Shown here piece after piece: positions 1 through 8,037 of a DNA stretch of 64,000 nt. Origin of the DNA: Actinacidiphila paucisporea. GTDB lineage: Bacteria > Actinomycetota > Actinomycetes > Streptomycetales > Streptomycetaceae. The stretch is taken from contig NZ_FRBI01000001.1 in NCBI RefSeq assembly GCF_900142575.1, forward strand, positions 187,014-251,013, given 5' to 3'. The position numbers were made by a program, and so were the translations under genes. The notes beneath the pieces are model-generated. The model was given only the letters and a program-made list of their open reading frames with translations. It was not told the origin of the DNA and did not search any database. Position 1 is the first letter of the stretch; each line of letters starts with the position of its first letter.

Positions 1-1
1 C

Positions 2-178
2 GCCCGCGAGGCGGCGGAGTTGATGGCGCCGGTGCTCGGCTGGGACGAGCACCAGATCGACAAGGAGGTCGAGTACTACGAGAAGCGGGTGGAGGCCGAA
101 CGCGAATCCCAGTTGCAGCCCGATGATCTGACCGCGGATGCCGCCAGGCTCGGGGCGCCGGATATCGTTCCCCTCTAG
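2..178 (+). CDS. glpD: C-terminal end of glycerol-3-phosphate dehydrogenase (partial)
   Basis: Open reading frame running in from the left edge and ending at a TAG. About 58 residues are visible. They contain a VLGWDEHQIDKEVEYYEKRV segment and end in GAPDIVPL, which I recognise as the extreme C-terminal tail of actinomycete GlpD, the membrane-associated FAD enzyme that oxidises glycerol-3-phosphate to dihydroxyacetone phosphate. No catalytic domain lies in the window, so the call rests on this tail and on the usual position of glpD directly upstream of a Ser/Thr kinase cluster in Streptomyces. An 83-base gap separates it from the first kinase. Confidence 0.65.
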   Translation, partial: AREAAELMAPVLGWDEHQIDKEVEYYEKRVEAERESQLQPDDLTADAARLGAPDIVPL

Positions 179-261
179 GCGCACGGCGTCTGGACGCGAC
201 GGAGAGTGCGCGAAAGGCTCTCCCGGAACGCGTGGGCGGGGGACAGACGGAGGAGCGCGAC

Positions 262-1956
262 ATGGTGGGACCCGCGGACGAGGGGCGGTTGATCGCGGGC
301 CGCTACCGGCTCATGGAGCGGATCGGCCGCGGCGGGATGGGCACGGTGTGGCGGGCCGAGGACGAACTCCTCGACCGCCAGGTCGCGGTGAAGAAACTGC
401 ACCCGCCGCAGCCGCACCTGGCCGAGGAGGAGGTGGCCACGCTCTTCGAGCGCACCCGCCGCGAGGCCCGCGCCGCCGCCAGGATCAGCCACCCCAACGT
501 CATCGTCGTCCACGACGTGGTGGACGACGCGGGCCTGCCGACCATCGTCATGGAATACGTCCCCTCGCTGACCCTGGGTGAACTGCTCAAGCAGCGCGGC
601 GCGCTGCCGCCCGCCGAGGCCGCCCGGATAGGCCGCGGCATGATCGCGGCGCTGCGGGCCGCCCACCGGGCCGGGGTCCTCCACCGGGACGTCAAACCCG
701 GCAACGTGCTGCTCGGCGAGGACGGCCGGGTCGTGCTGACCGACTTCGGCATCGCCCAGGCGTCCGGCACCTCCACCCTCACCCGCACCGGCGAACTGAT
801 CGGCTCCATCGACTTCCTGTCGCCCGAGCGCATCCGGGGCGCCATGCCGGGGCCGGGGGCCGACCTGTGGGCGCTGGGCGCCACGCTCTACCAGGCCGTC
901 GAGGGCGAGTCGCCCTTCCGCCGCCCGACCGCCATCGAGACGGCCTACGCCATCGCCGAGGAGCCCGTCGTGCCGGCGCCGAACGCCGGCGCGCTGACCC
1001 AGGTGATCGCCGGGCTGCTGGCCAAGGAGCCCGGCGAGCGGCTGTCGGCCGAAGAGGCCGAGCGGATGCTGCGGATACCGGCGGGGGAGCAGGACACCGC
1101 GCTGGTCGAGCAGGTCGGCCTCACCGAGCGGCTCCCCTCGTCCGAGCCGCCGGCCGGCCCCGACACCGGCGGTGGCACGCAGCCGCCGGGACAGGGCCGG
1201 CACCCGACGGGCCAGCACGGCCAGCACGCGCAGCACCCGCACGAACCGCAGCACGCCCAGCACGGCCCCGGCCGCCGCCGCCCCGGCCGCTGGGTCGCCG
1301 CCGCGCTCGCCGTCGCCGTGATCGCCGGGGGCATCGCCTACGCCGTGGACCGGGCCGACCGCTCCGACGCCGCGGGCGGGGACGGCGGCAACGGCGGCAC
1401 GACCGGCGCCCCGACCACCACCGCGACGACCCCGGCCACCACGGAGCCCACCACGGAGCCCACCACCGAGCCGGCCACGACCACGCCGGAGCCGCCGCCC
1501 GTCCCTGACGGCTACCACCTGGAGCACCAGGCCAACCGCGGCTACAGCGTCCCGGTGCCCGACCACTGGACGAAGAACGTCACCGACAACGGCGACCAGG
1601 TCAGCTACGTCGACCCCACCGACACCGTCGCCCTCAAGATCAGCGCCCTGAACTTCGCCGGCCCCGACCCCTACCAGCACTGGAAGGAACTGGAGCCGCA
1701 GACCGCGAGCCAGGTGAAGAACTACCACCGCATGCGGATGCTGCCCACCAAGACCTCGTCGGGTCAGGACGCCGGCCTGTGGGAGTTCACCTTCAAGGGC
1801 TCCACCACCGGCACCGTCTTCCGCGCGATCGACTTCGGGTTCGGCAAGGAGGGCGGCCGCGAGTACGCGGTGTACTTGTCCGCGCCGAAGTCCCAATGGG
1901 ATACGTATAGTCCGGTGTTCGACAATGCGCTGGCCGGCTTCCGGCAGCAGGACTGA
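262..1956 (+). CDS. Membrane Ser/Thr protein kinase, active-looking (kinase 1 of 4)
   Basis: 564-residue PknB-type kinase. The catalytic domain (about 14-275) has the glycine loop IGRGGMG, the ATP lysine K44 (VAVKK), HRDVKPGN with D143, and DFG with D161. A Gly/His/Gln-rich linker is followed by one membrane helix (about 345-363), a Thr/Pro repeat built on TTEP, and a C-terminal ectodomain of about 130 residues containing a GYSVPVPDHW motif. It should phosphorylate cytoplasmic proteins in response to an extracytoplasmic signal. The ATG at 262 is preferred to the GTG at 232 because GGAGGA lies 8 bases upstream of it. It is followed 85 bases later by a second kinase of the same architecture. 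Confidence 0.93.
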   Translation: MVGPADEGRLIAGRYRLMERIGRGGMGTVWRAEDELLDRQVAVKKLHPPQPHLAEEEVATLFERTRREARAAARISHPNVIVVHDVVDDAGLPTIVMEYVPSLTLGELLKQRGALPPAEAARIGRGMIAALRAAHRAGVLHRDVKPGNVLLGEDGRVVLTDFGIAQASGTSTLTRTGELIGSIDFLSPERIRGAMPGPGADLWALGATLYQAVEGESPFRRPTAIETAYAIAEEPVVPAPNAGALTQVIAGLLAKEPGERLSAEEAERMLRIPAGEQDTALVEQVGLTERLPSSEPPAGPDTGGGTQPPGQGRHPTGQHGQHAQHPHEPQHAQHGPGRRRPGRWVAAALAVAVIAGGIAYAVDRADRSDAAGGDGGNGGTTGAPTTTATTPATTEPTTEPTTEPATTTPEPPPVPDGYHLEHQANRGYSVPVPDHWTKNVTDNGDQVSYVDPTDTVALKISALNFAGPDPYQHWKELEPQTASQVKNYHRMRMLPTKTSSGQDAGLWEFTFKGSTTGTVFRAIDFGFGKEGGREYAVYLSAPKSQWDTYSPVFDNALAGFRQQD

Positions 1957-2041
1957 CGCGCTGCCCGACATCCGTATTCGCGTCTCCGCGTCCCCTTCGG
2001 GGATGATGGGGATCCACACCGCAGGACTGCAGAGGGAACCC

Positions 2042-3955
2042 ATGAGCGAGGTTGAAGGTACCGACGGACGCGTGCTCGCCGACCGGTACCGCCTCGACGG
2101 CGTACTGGGCAGAGGCGGGATGGGCACGGTGTGGCGCGCGGTCGACGAGACCCTGGGCCGTACCGTCGCCGTCAAGGAACTGCGCTTCCCCGGCGACGTT
2201 GACGACGAGGAGAAGCGCCGCATGGTCACGCGCACCCTGCGCGAGGCCAAGGCGACCGCCCGGATCCGCAACAGCGGCGCCATCACCGTCTACGACGTCG
2301 TCAAGGAGGACGACCGGCCGTGGATCGTGATGGAGCTGATCGAGGGCAGGTCGCTGTCCGACGCGATCCGCGAGGACGGGCCGCTGACTCCCAAGCGGGC
2401 GGCGGAAGTCGGGCTCGTCATCCTCGACGTGCTGTCCGCCGCACACCGCGAGGGCATCCTGCACCGCGACGTCAAACCGTCCAACGTGCTCATCGCCGAC
2501 GACTCGCGGGTCGTGCTCGGCGACTTCGGCATCGCGCAGATCGACGGCGACCCGTCGGTCACCTCCACCGGCATGCTGGTCGGCGCGCCCTCGTACATCT
2601 CGCCCGAGCGCGCCCGCGGCCAGAAGCCGGGCCCGCCCGCCGACCTGTGGTCGCTGGGCGTGCTGCTCTTCGCCGCCGTCGAGGGCCGGCCGCCCTACGA
2701 CAAGGGCTCGGCGATCGCCACCCTGACCGCGGTGATGACCGAGCCGGTCGGAGAGATGCCCAACGCCGGACCGCTCGCCCCCGTCATCACCGGCCTGCTG
2801 GCCAAGGACCCCGAGCAGCGCCTAGACGAGCGGGCCGCCCGCACGATGCTGGAGCGCGTCGCCAAGGCCCCCGATCGGCCGGTGGCACCGCCCGCGCCCG
2901 CCGGTGACGCCCCCACGGCCGTGCTGCCCGTCGACCCTCAGCCGACCCCGACCGACGCGCCCACCGACGCGCCGCAGACGGCGGCCGAGCAGGCCAGGGT
3001 GCGCGAGGCGCTGCGCGCGGTGCGCAAGGCGGCGGCCAAGCCCGCGAAGTCCGACGCGAAGCCCGCCAAGTCCGACGCGAAGCCCGCGGCCGCGGCCGCG
3101 GCCGAAGCGGCGGCCGAACCCGCGCCCGAGCCCGCGCCGGAGCCGGGCGCGTCGGCCGGCCTGCCGCAGCCCGGGCGCGGCTCGCTCACCGACGTCGTAC
3201 CGCGCCGCACCCTGCTGATCGGTGTCGCCGTCCTCGTACTCGCCGTGCTGGGCACGGTGATAGGCATGGCGCTCGCCAACTCCGGTGGCGGGAAAGGCGG
3301 CGACAGCAACAAGAGCGCTCCGACGTCCGCGCCGAAGACGGCAGGCGGCGGCAGCAGCAAGCCGTCGCCCTCGGCGACCACGCCCACCAGCGACTCCGGT
3401 AACTCCGGTAAGGGCTCCGGAGGTTCCGGCGACTCCGCGGGCAAGGGCGGCACGCCGTCCGCGACGGTCGACCCGGCAGGCGGGCCGGGCAACCCACCCA
3501 CCGGCTTCACCCTCGTCCAGGGCGCGGGGAAGTCCTCGGTGGCCATCCCCGCGGACTGGAGGCAGGTGCCCGCGAGCCAGAACCGCTACAGCACGGGCAC
3601 GCTCTTCCAGGGTCCCGCGGGCGGCGAACTGCTGATCGACTTCACCTCGAAGCCCGGCCCCAGCGCGCTCGCTAAATGGCAGAGCGATTCGCAGTCGGTC
3701 GGCCCGAGGCTGAAGGACTACCAGCTGATCGGCGTCCACAAGGTCTCCTACCGCGGATACGACGCCGCTGACTGGGAGTACAAACGGACCCTTACGGGTA
3801 CGGGTACGCACGTGCGGGTCCAGAACCGGGGCATGGTGACGGACGCTCACCACGGATACGCGCTGCTGCTCGACTTCCCCGCCGACTCGTGGAACAGCGA
3901 CGCGAACCGGCACATCCGCGACGTCGTCTTCTACACGTTCAAACCGGCCGAGTGA
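2042..3955 (+). CDS. Membrane Ser/Thr protein kinase, active-looking (kinase 2 of 4)
   Basis: 637 residues. The kinase domain (about 14-275) keeps GRGGMG, K45 (VAVKE), HRD with D143 and DFG with D161. A long Ala/Lys/Pro/Glu linker with a repeated AKSDAKP unit leads to a membrane helix near 390-412, a Gly/Ser linker, and an ectodomain starting about GFTLVQGAGKSSVAIPADW. The reading frame is open from 1925, but the ATG at 2042 is preferred because AGAGGGAACC precedes it and the kinase domain begins at once. Paralogue of the neighbouring kinases, probably co-transcribed. The extracellular ligand is unknown. Confidence 0.93.
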   Translation: MSEVEGTDGRVLADRYRLDGVLGRGGMGTVWRAVDETLGRTVAVKELRFPGDVDDEEKRRMVTRTLREAKATARIRNSGAITVYDVVKEDDRPWIVMELIEGRSLSDAIREDGPLTPKRAAEVGLVILDVLSAAHREGILHRDVKPSNVLIADDSRVVLGDFGIAQIDGDPSVTSTGMLVGAPSYISPERARGQKPGPPADLWSLGVLLFAAVEGRPPYDKGSAIATLTAVMTEPVGEMPNAGPLAPVITGLLAKDPEQRLDERAARTMLERVAKAPDRPVAPPAPAGDAPTAVLPVDPQPTPTDAPTDAPQTAAEQARVREALRAVRKAAAKPAKSDAKPAKSDAKPAAAAAAEAAAEPAPEPAPEPGASAGLPQPGRGSLTDVVPRRTLLIGVAVLVLAVLGTVIGMALANSGGGKGGDSNKSAPTSAPKTAGGGSSKPSPSATTPTSDSGNSGKGSGGSGDSAGKGGTPSATVDPAGGPGNPPTGFTLVQGAGKSSVAIPADWRQVPASQNRYSTGTLFQGPAGGELLIDFTSKPGPSALAKWQSDSQSVGPRLKDYQLIGVHKVSYRGYDAADWEYKRTLTGTGTHVRVQNRGMVTDAHHGYALLLDFPADSWNSDANRHIRDVVFYTFKPAE

Positions 3956-4061
3956 GCGTGCCGCAGCACGTATCGTGAAGGGGCGCGAACTGTACGCATC
4001 CGGAACCGCCCGGACGTGACCGGTTCGCACCGCAGTCCGACCGGGTCAGGGAGGGGGCGCC

Positions 4062-6050
4062 GTGGACGAATACGCAGGGCGGGTGCTCGCCGACCGCTAC
4101 CGGCTGCCCAGGCCGCCCGCGGACGAGTACGAACTCGTGGAGACCCGCGCCTTCGACACCTACAGCGGCCAGGAGGTCCTGGTCCACCAGGTGCTGCTGC
4201 CCGAGGTGGTGGCCGCCGAATTCACCGACGACGGCGACCCCGACGGCCTGGACGACAGCTCCCGCCGCGCCCTGGAGGCCGCCCGCGCCGCCGCCGCCAT
4301 ACCCGACCACCCGCGGCTGGTGCAGGTCTTCGACATCTTCGTCGAGGACGGAAGCCTGTGGATCGCCAGCGAACTGGTGTCCGGCCGCCCGCTCGGCGCC
4401 TTACTTGCCGAACGCCCCATCGACGCCTACCGCGCCGCCGAGGTCGCCTCCGACGTCCTCACCGCGCTGCGCGCGCTGCACGCGAGCGGCTGGACCCACC
4501 GCAATGTCACCGCGGGCACGGTGCTGGTCTGCGACGACGGCCGCGCCATGCTCGGCGGCCTGGCGGCCGGCGCCGCTCAGGAAGCCCTCTGCGGCTACGA
4601 CCCGCTGCCCGAACAGCCCGAGCACGTACCGGCGATGAGCGGCTCCGCGGAGGCGGCGGAGCCGGGCGTACGGGACCCGGCCGCCTGGCACGGCCCGCGC
4701 TCCGCGCTCGAACAGGAACGGGCCCGGCAGAACCGCATCACCGTCGTCGGCGCCGTCACCGAGCGCTGGGCGCCGGAGCAGGCCCACCCGGTGCACGAGA
4801 ACTGGCAGTTGTCGCCCCCCGTCGGCCCCGCCGCCGACCTGTGGGCGCTGGGCTCCCTGCTCTTCCGCAGCGTCCAGGGCCACCCGCCCTACCCCGAGGA
4901 GAATGCCGCCGAGCTGGTGCAGATGGTGTGCGCCGAACCGCCGGCCTTCGCCGAGGAGTGCGGGCCGCTGCGCCCCGTCGTCGAGTCCCTCCTGCGGCCC
5001 GACCCCGAAGAGCGGCCCGAGGCCGAGGAGTTGGGCGGCTGGCTCCGCTCCCTCATCCGCTCCGCGCCCGAGCCGGAGATCGGCGCCCACACCGTCCAGG
5101 TCCCCACCGACCCGGCCAAGCTGCCGGTCAAGCGCCGCAAGGGCGAGCTGGTCAGGCGCCGCCGCCGCGAGGCCGCCGACCCCGCCGGCCTCCAGCACCG
5201 CAGGCACGCCCGCGGCAAGCAGGCCAAGGTCGCCAAGGCCAAGCGGGAGAAGGTGCGGCGCAGCGAGGTCCGGCAGGAGCATTACCACGAGGAGCAGATC
5301 GTCTCCTCCACGTCCGCCGCCGGCTCCGCCGTCCCGCGCCGGCTCGGCGCCCGCCTGCTGGTGCTGGTCCTGGCGGTGCTGGTCGCGCTCGTCGTCTTCG
5401 TGGTCCTGCTGCTGCCGCACCGCGACGACACCAACGGCGGCTCGGGCGGGGACCGTACGGTACCGGCGCAGATGCCGGGTTCCGGCGGGAACAAGCCCAA
5501 GTCCTCTTCGCCGTCCGCGTCGCCGTCGCACACCGTGGCCAAGCCGCCGGCCAAGCCCCCCACCCACGCGGCCACCACGGCGGCGCCGCCGCCCCCCGAC
5601 CTGGGTTCGGACTTCGCGCTGCGCACCGACCCCGCCGGCTTCACCGTCGCGGTCCACACCGGATGGCAGCGCGCCGGCAAGAATGCCAGGGGGCAGGTGC
5701 GTTACGCCGGGAGCGACCTCACGATGACGGTCGTGCCCGGCCGCGACAAGGCGTCCGGCGACACCGACGACCCGGTGGCCTACCAGCTGGTCGAGCCCGA
5801 GTTGGCCGACTTCCGCGCGTCCTCCTGGTCCTCCGCGGCCGGCCTCCAGGCCGTGACCGTGGCCGGACACCCCGCCGCCGAGGGCGAGTACACCTGGCGG
5901 AACGCCGACCAGGTGTCCATCTACGCCCGCAACCTCGCCGTCCAGATCGGCGGCCGCTACCACGTGATCCTCATCTACGGCCCCGACTCCCAGCGGGCCG
6001 CCGTGCAGCGCGCTTTCGACAAGGTCGTCGAGACCTACACGGCGCCGTGA
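4062..6050 (+). CDS. Membrane pseudokinase with a TTA codon (kinase 3 of 4)
   Basis: 662 residues, with the fold of its neighbours but the catalytic residues gone. There is no glycine loop after YRLPRPPADEYE, the VAVK lysine position reads VLVHQV, HRD is replaced by HRN (WTHRNVTAGTV), and the DFG position reads LGGLA. The APE motif (WAPEQ) and the structural aspartate of ADLWALG remain. A basic juxtamembrane stretch (Lys/Arg-rich, about 345-410) precedes a membrane helix near 431-450 and an ectodomain with FTVAVHTGW. Codon 114 is TTA (4401-4403), read by the bldA tRNA in Streptomyces. The GTG start follows GGGAGGGGGC. It is likely a scaffold or allosteric partner of the adjacent kinases. Confidence 0.88.
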   Translation: MDEYAGRVLADRYRLPRPPADEYELVETRAFDTYSGQEVLVHQVLLPEVVAAEFTDDGDPDGLDDSSRRALEAARAAAAIPDHPRLVQVFDIFVEDGSLWIASELVSGRPLGALLAERPIDAYRAAEVASDVLTALRALHASGWTHRNVTAGTVLVCDDGRAMLGGLAAGAAQEALCGYDPLPEQPEHVPAMSGSAEAAEPGVRDPAAWHGPRSALEQERARQNRITVVGAVTERWAPEQAHPVHENWQLSPPVGPAADLWALGSLLFRSVQGHPPYPEENAAELVQMVCAEPPAFAEECGPLRPVVESLLRPDPEERPEAEELGGWLRSLIRSAPEPEIGAHTVQVPTDPAKLPVKRRKGELVRRRRREAADPAGLQHRRHARGKQAKVAKAKREKVRRSEVRQEHYHEEQIVSSTSAAGSAVPRRLGARLLVLVLAVLVALVVFVVLLLPHRDDTNGGSGGDRTVPAQMPGSGGNKPKSSSPSASPSHTVAKPPAKPPTHAATTAAPPPPDLGSDFALRTDPAGFTVAVHTGWQRAGKNARGQVRYAGSDLTMTVVPGRDKASGDTDDPVAYQLVEPELADFRASSWSSAAGLQAVTVAGHPAAEGEYTWRNADQVSIYARNLAVQIGGRYHVILIYGPDSQRAAVQRAFDKVVETYTAP

Positions 6051-6160
6051 CCTGACGTGACCTGACCGCCGCCGCTGCCCAGCGGGCCGCCGGGCCGCCG
6101 GGCCGAGCAGCTCGGGGCGAATCGGGGCGCCGCCCCGGAGGGGTGCGGCATGATGGGGGC

Positions 6161-7699
6161 ATGGCGAGTGACGGGGGGCGGGGCGCCGCGGCACCGCGGG
6201 ATGTCGTCGCGGGGCGTTACCGCCTCACCGCACGCGTCGGCCGCGGCGGCATGGGCACCGTATGGGCGGCGACGGACGAACTGCTCCACCGGCAGGTGGC
6301 CGTCAAGGAGTTGCACCCGGAGTCGGGCCGCCAGCACGACCGGGCGCTGCGTGAGGCCCGCAGCGTCGCGAGGATCCGGCACCCCCACGTGGTCGTCGTG
6401 CACGACGTCGTGGAGCAGGACGGCCGCCCGTGGATCGTGATGGAGCTGGTCGAGGGCCGCTCTCTGGCCGATGTCCTGCGCGAGGACGGCCCGTTGGCAC
6501 CGCGCGAGGCCGCCAGGATCTGCGCGGCCGTCGCCGGCGCGCTGCTCGCCGCGCACGCGCACGGCATCCAGCACCGCGACGTCAAGCCGGCGAACGTCCT
6601 CATCGACCGCACCAGCGGCCGCGTCGTCCTCACCGACTTCGGCATAGCCCGCATACCGGGCAGCGCCACGATCAGCGAGACCGGGGCGTTCGTCGGCTCG
6701 CCCGAATACACCGCGCCCGAGCGGATGTCGGGCCGGCCCGCGGGGCCCGAGTCCGACCTGTGGTCGCTGGGCGCGCTGCTGTGCGCGGCCGTCGAGGGCC
6801 ACTCGCCCTTCCAGCGGGAGTCGATCGGCGAGATCGTGCACGCCGTCGCCTTCGCCGACATCACGCCGCCGGCGACGGTCGGCCCGCTGCTGCCGGTCGT
6901 CCGCGCGCTGCTCGAACGGGACCCGGCCCGCCGGATGGCCGCGGCGGACGTGCAGACCGTCCTGGTCGCCTACGCCGAGACCGGCGTCGAGCCGCCCACC
7001 CCGGACGCGCCGACACCCGAACTCCCCGTCGATGAGCCGCCGCCCCGGCCGCGGGGCCGCAAGCGCCGGGTGCTCGCCGTGCTGGGGGCCGCCATCCTCA
7101 TCGCCGTCGTCGCGGGCGGCACGGCGGCGCTCGTGGTCACCCGGGACAGCGGCGCCCACCCCGCGGCCGCAGCACCGCCGCCGACGACCGCGCCCTCGAC
7201 GCACACGCCCACCCCGGCGCCGGCGGTCGCGGCCACCACGCCGGCGCCGGCCCTGCCGGCCGGCTTCCGTACGGTCACCGACAAGCGCGGCTTCTCCGTC
7301 GCCCTTCCTGCCGGCTACACGCGGCAGGAGGCCGCACCCCGCGTCTACTACTGGTCGCCCGACCGCGCCTTCCGCTTCGGCGAGCGCGTCCAGGCCCCCG
7401 ACCCCGGCGGCCCGTACGCCGTCATGCACGCCCAGCACGTCGAGGCGCTCGGCGCGCACGGCCCCTACGCCGGTTACCGTGACGGCGTCATCACCCGGAC
7501 CACGCAGAACGGCCGGGAGGCCGCGCTGTGGGAGTTCACCTACGACGGCTTCGCCGACGGCAGCGGCGCCCGCCGCACCTTCGACCTGTGCTGGACGCAG
7601 GACGGTCGCATGTACGACATGTGGGTGTCGGGCCCGGTCACCCAGGTCGAATCGACCCGCACCACCTTCGACACCGCCCGCACCACCTTCACCCCCTGA
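6161..7699 (+). CDS. Membrane Ser/Thr protein kinase, active-looking (kinase 4 of 4)
   Basis: 512 residues. The kinase domain (about 18-275) has VGRGGMG, K49 (VAVKE), QHRDVKPAN with D140 and DFG with D159. A shorter Pro-rich linker leads to a membrane helix near 301-324, an Ala/Pro/Thr linker, and the shared ectodomain beginning GFRTVTDKRGFSVALPAGY and containing AALWEFTYDGF. Starts at 6143 (GTG) or 6161 (ATG) are both possible. I use 6161, which begins MASDGGRG, although the nearest Shine-Dalgarno-like run (GGAGGGG, 6137-6143) is better placed for neither. It closes the kinase cluster; a repeat-filled gap follows. Confidence 0.92.
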   Translation: MASDGGRGAAAPRDVVAGRYRLTARVGRGGMGTVWAATDELLHRQVAVKELHPESGRQHDRALREARSVARIRHPHVVVVHDVVEQDGRPWIVMELVEGRSLADVLREDGPLAPREAARICAAVAGALLAAHAHGIQHRDVKPANVLIDRTSGRVVLTDFGIARIPGSATISETGAFVGSPEYTAPERMSGRPAGPESDLWSLGALLCAAVEGHSPFQRESIGEIVHAVAFADITPPATVGPLLPVVRALLERDPARRMAAADVQTVLVAYAETGVEPPTPDAPTPELPVDEPPPRPRGRKRRVLAVLGAAILIAVVAGGTAALVVTRDSGAHPAAAAPPPTTAPSTHTPTPAPAVAATTPAPALPAGFRTVTDKRGFSVALPAGYTRQEAAPRVYYWSPDRAFRFGERVQAPDPGGPYAVMHAQHVEALGAHGPYAGYRDGVITRTTQNGREAALWEFTYDGFADGSGARRTFDLCWTQDGRMYDMWVSGPVTQVESTRTTFDTARTTFTP

Positions 7700-7708
7700 G
7701 GCGATTGC

Positions 7709-7925
7709 CCCCTGCGGTGCGTTGCTTTCTTTCCCGCCTCTTCGGCGGGGCGCTCCGTCCTCCTCCGCCCAGCGTTGGCCCCTGCCGGGGGCTGGACCTT
7801 GCGCAGGAGGGCACGCGTTTTTCAGGGGCGCGGGGAACTGCGCGCCCAGCCGGGAAGGCGGGAAAGCAAGCACCGCACCGCAAGGGGCACGCACCCCCCG
7901 GGGCCCCCGGGGACGGGGGTGGCGC
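7709..7925. repeat. Dispersed GC-rich intergenic repeat, copy A
   Basis: The 338-base gap between the kinases and the aldehyde dehydrogenase is occupied by a repeat that recurs elsewhere in the window. Its most conserved core is a 20-mer at 7825-7844 (GGGGCGCGGGGAACTGCGCG), followed by CCAGCC. The flanks contain the CGCTCCGT and CCGCAAGGGGC elements also seen at 46.3-46.8, 52.3-52.5 and 59.4 kb. No gene is visible in it. Confidence 0.75.
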
Positions 7926-8037
7926 TACCGAGGGTTACCCCAGGCCCGGCCGGGCAGGCCGGGGAATCGGGTCACGGTCGGAATGGGGCTTACTCACGGG
8001 TAGCCACGCAGTGACCCGGCATCGTAACCTCACCCGC

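Noticed and set aside
175..2286. Very long open frames on the opposite strand of the kinase genes and of most other genes
   Set aside because: They mirror the G/C-rich third positions of the real genes, have Arg/Gly/Ala-dominated nonsense sequence and lack ribosome sites.
3000..3180. Tandem AKSDAKP coding repeat in kinase 2 as a CRISPR or mobile repeat
   Set aside because: It is an in-frame low-complexity linker with no spacer structure.
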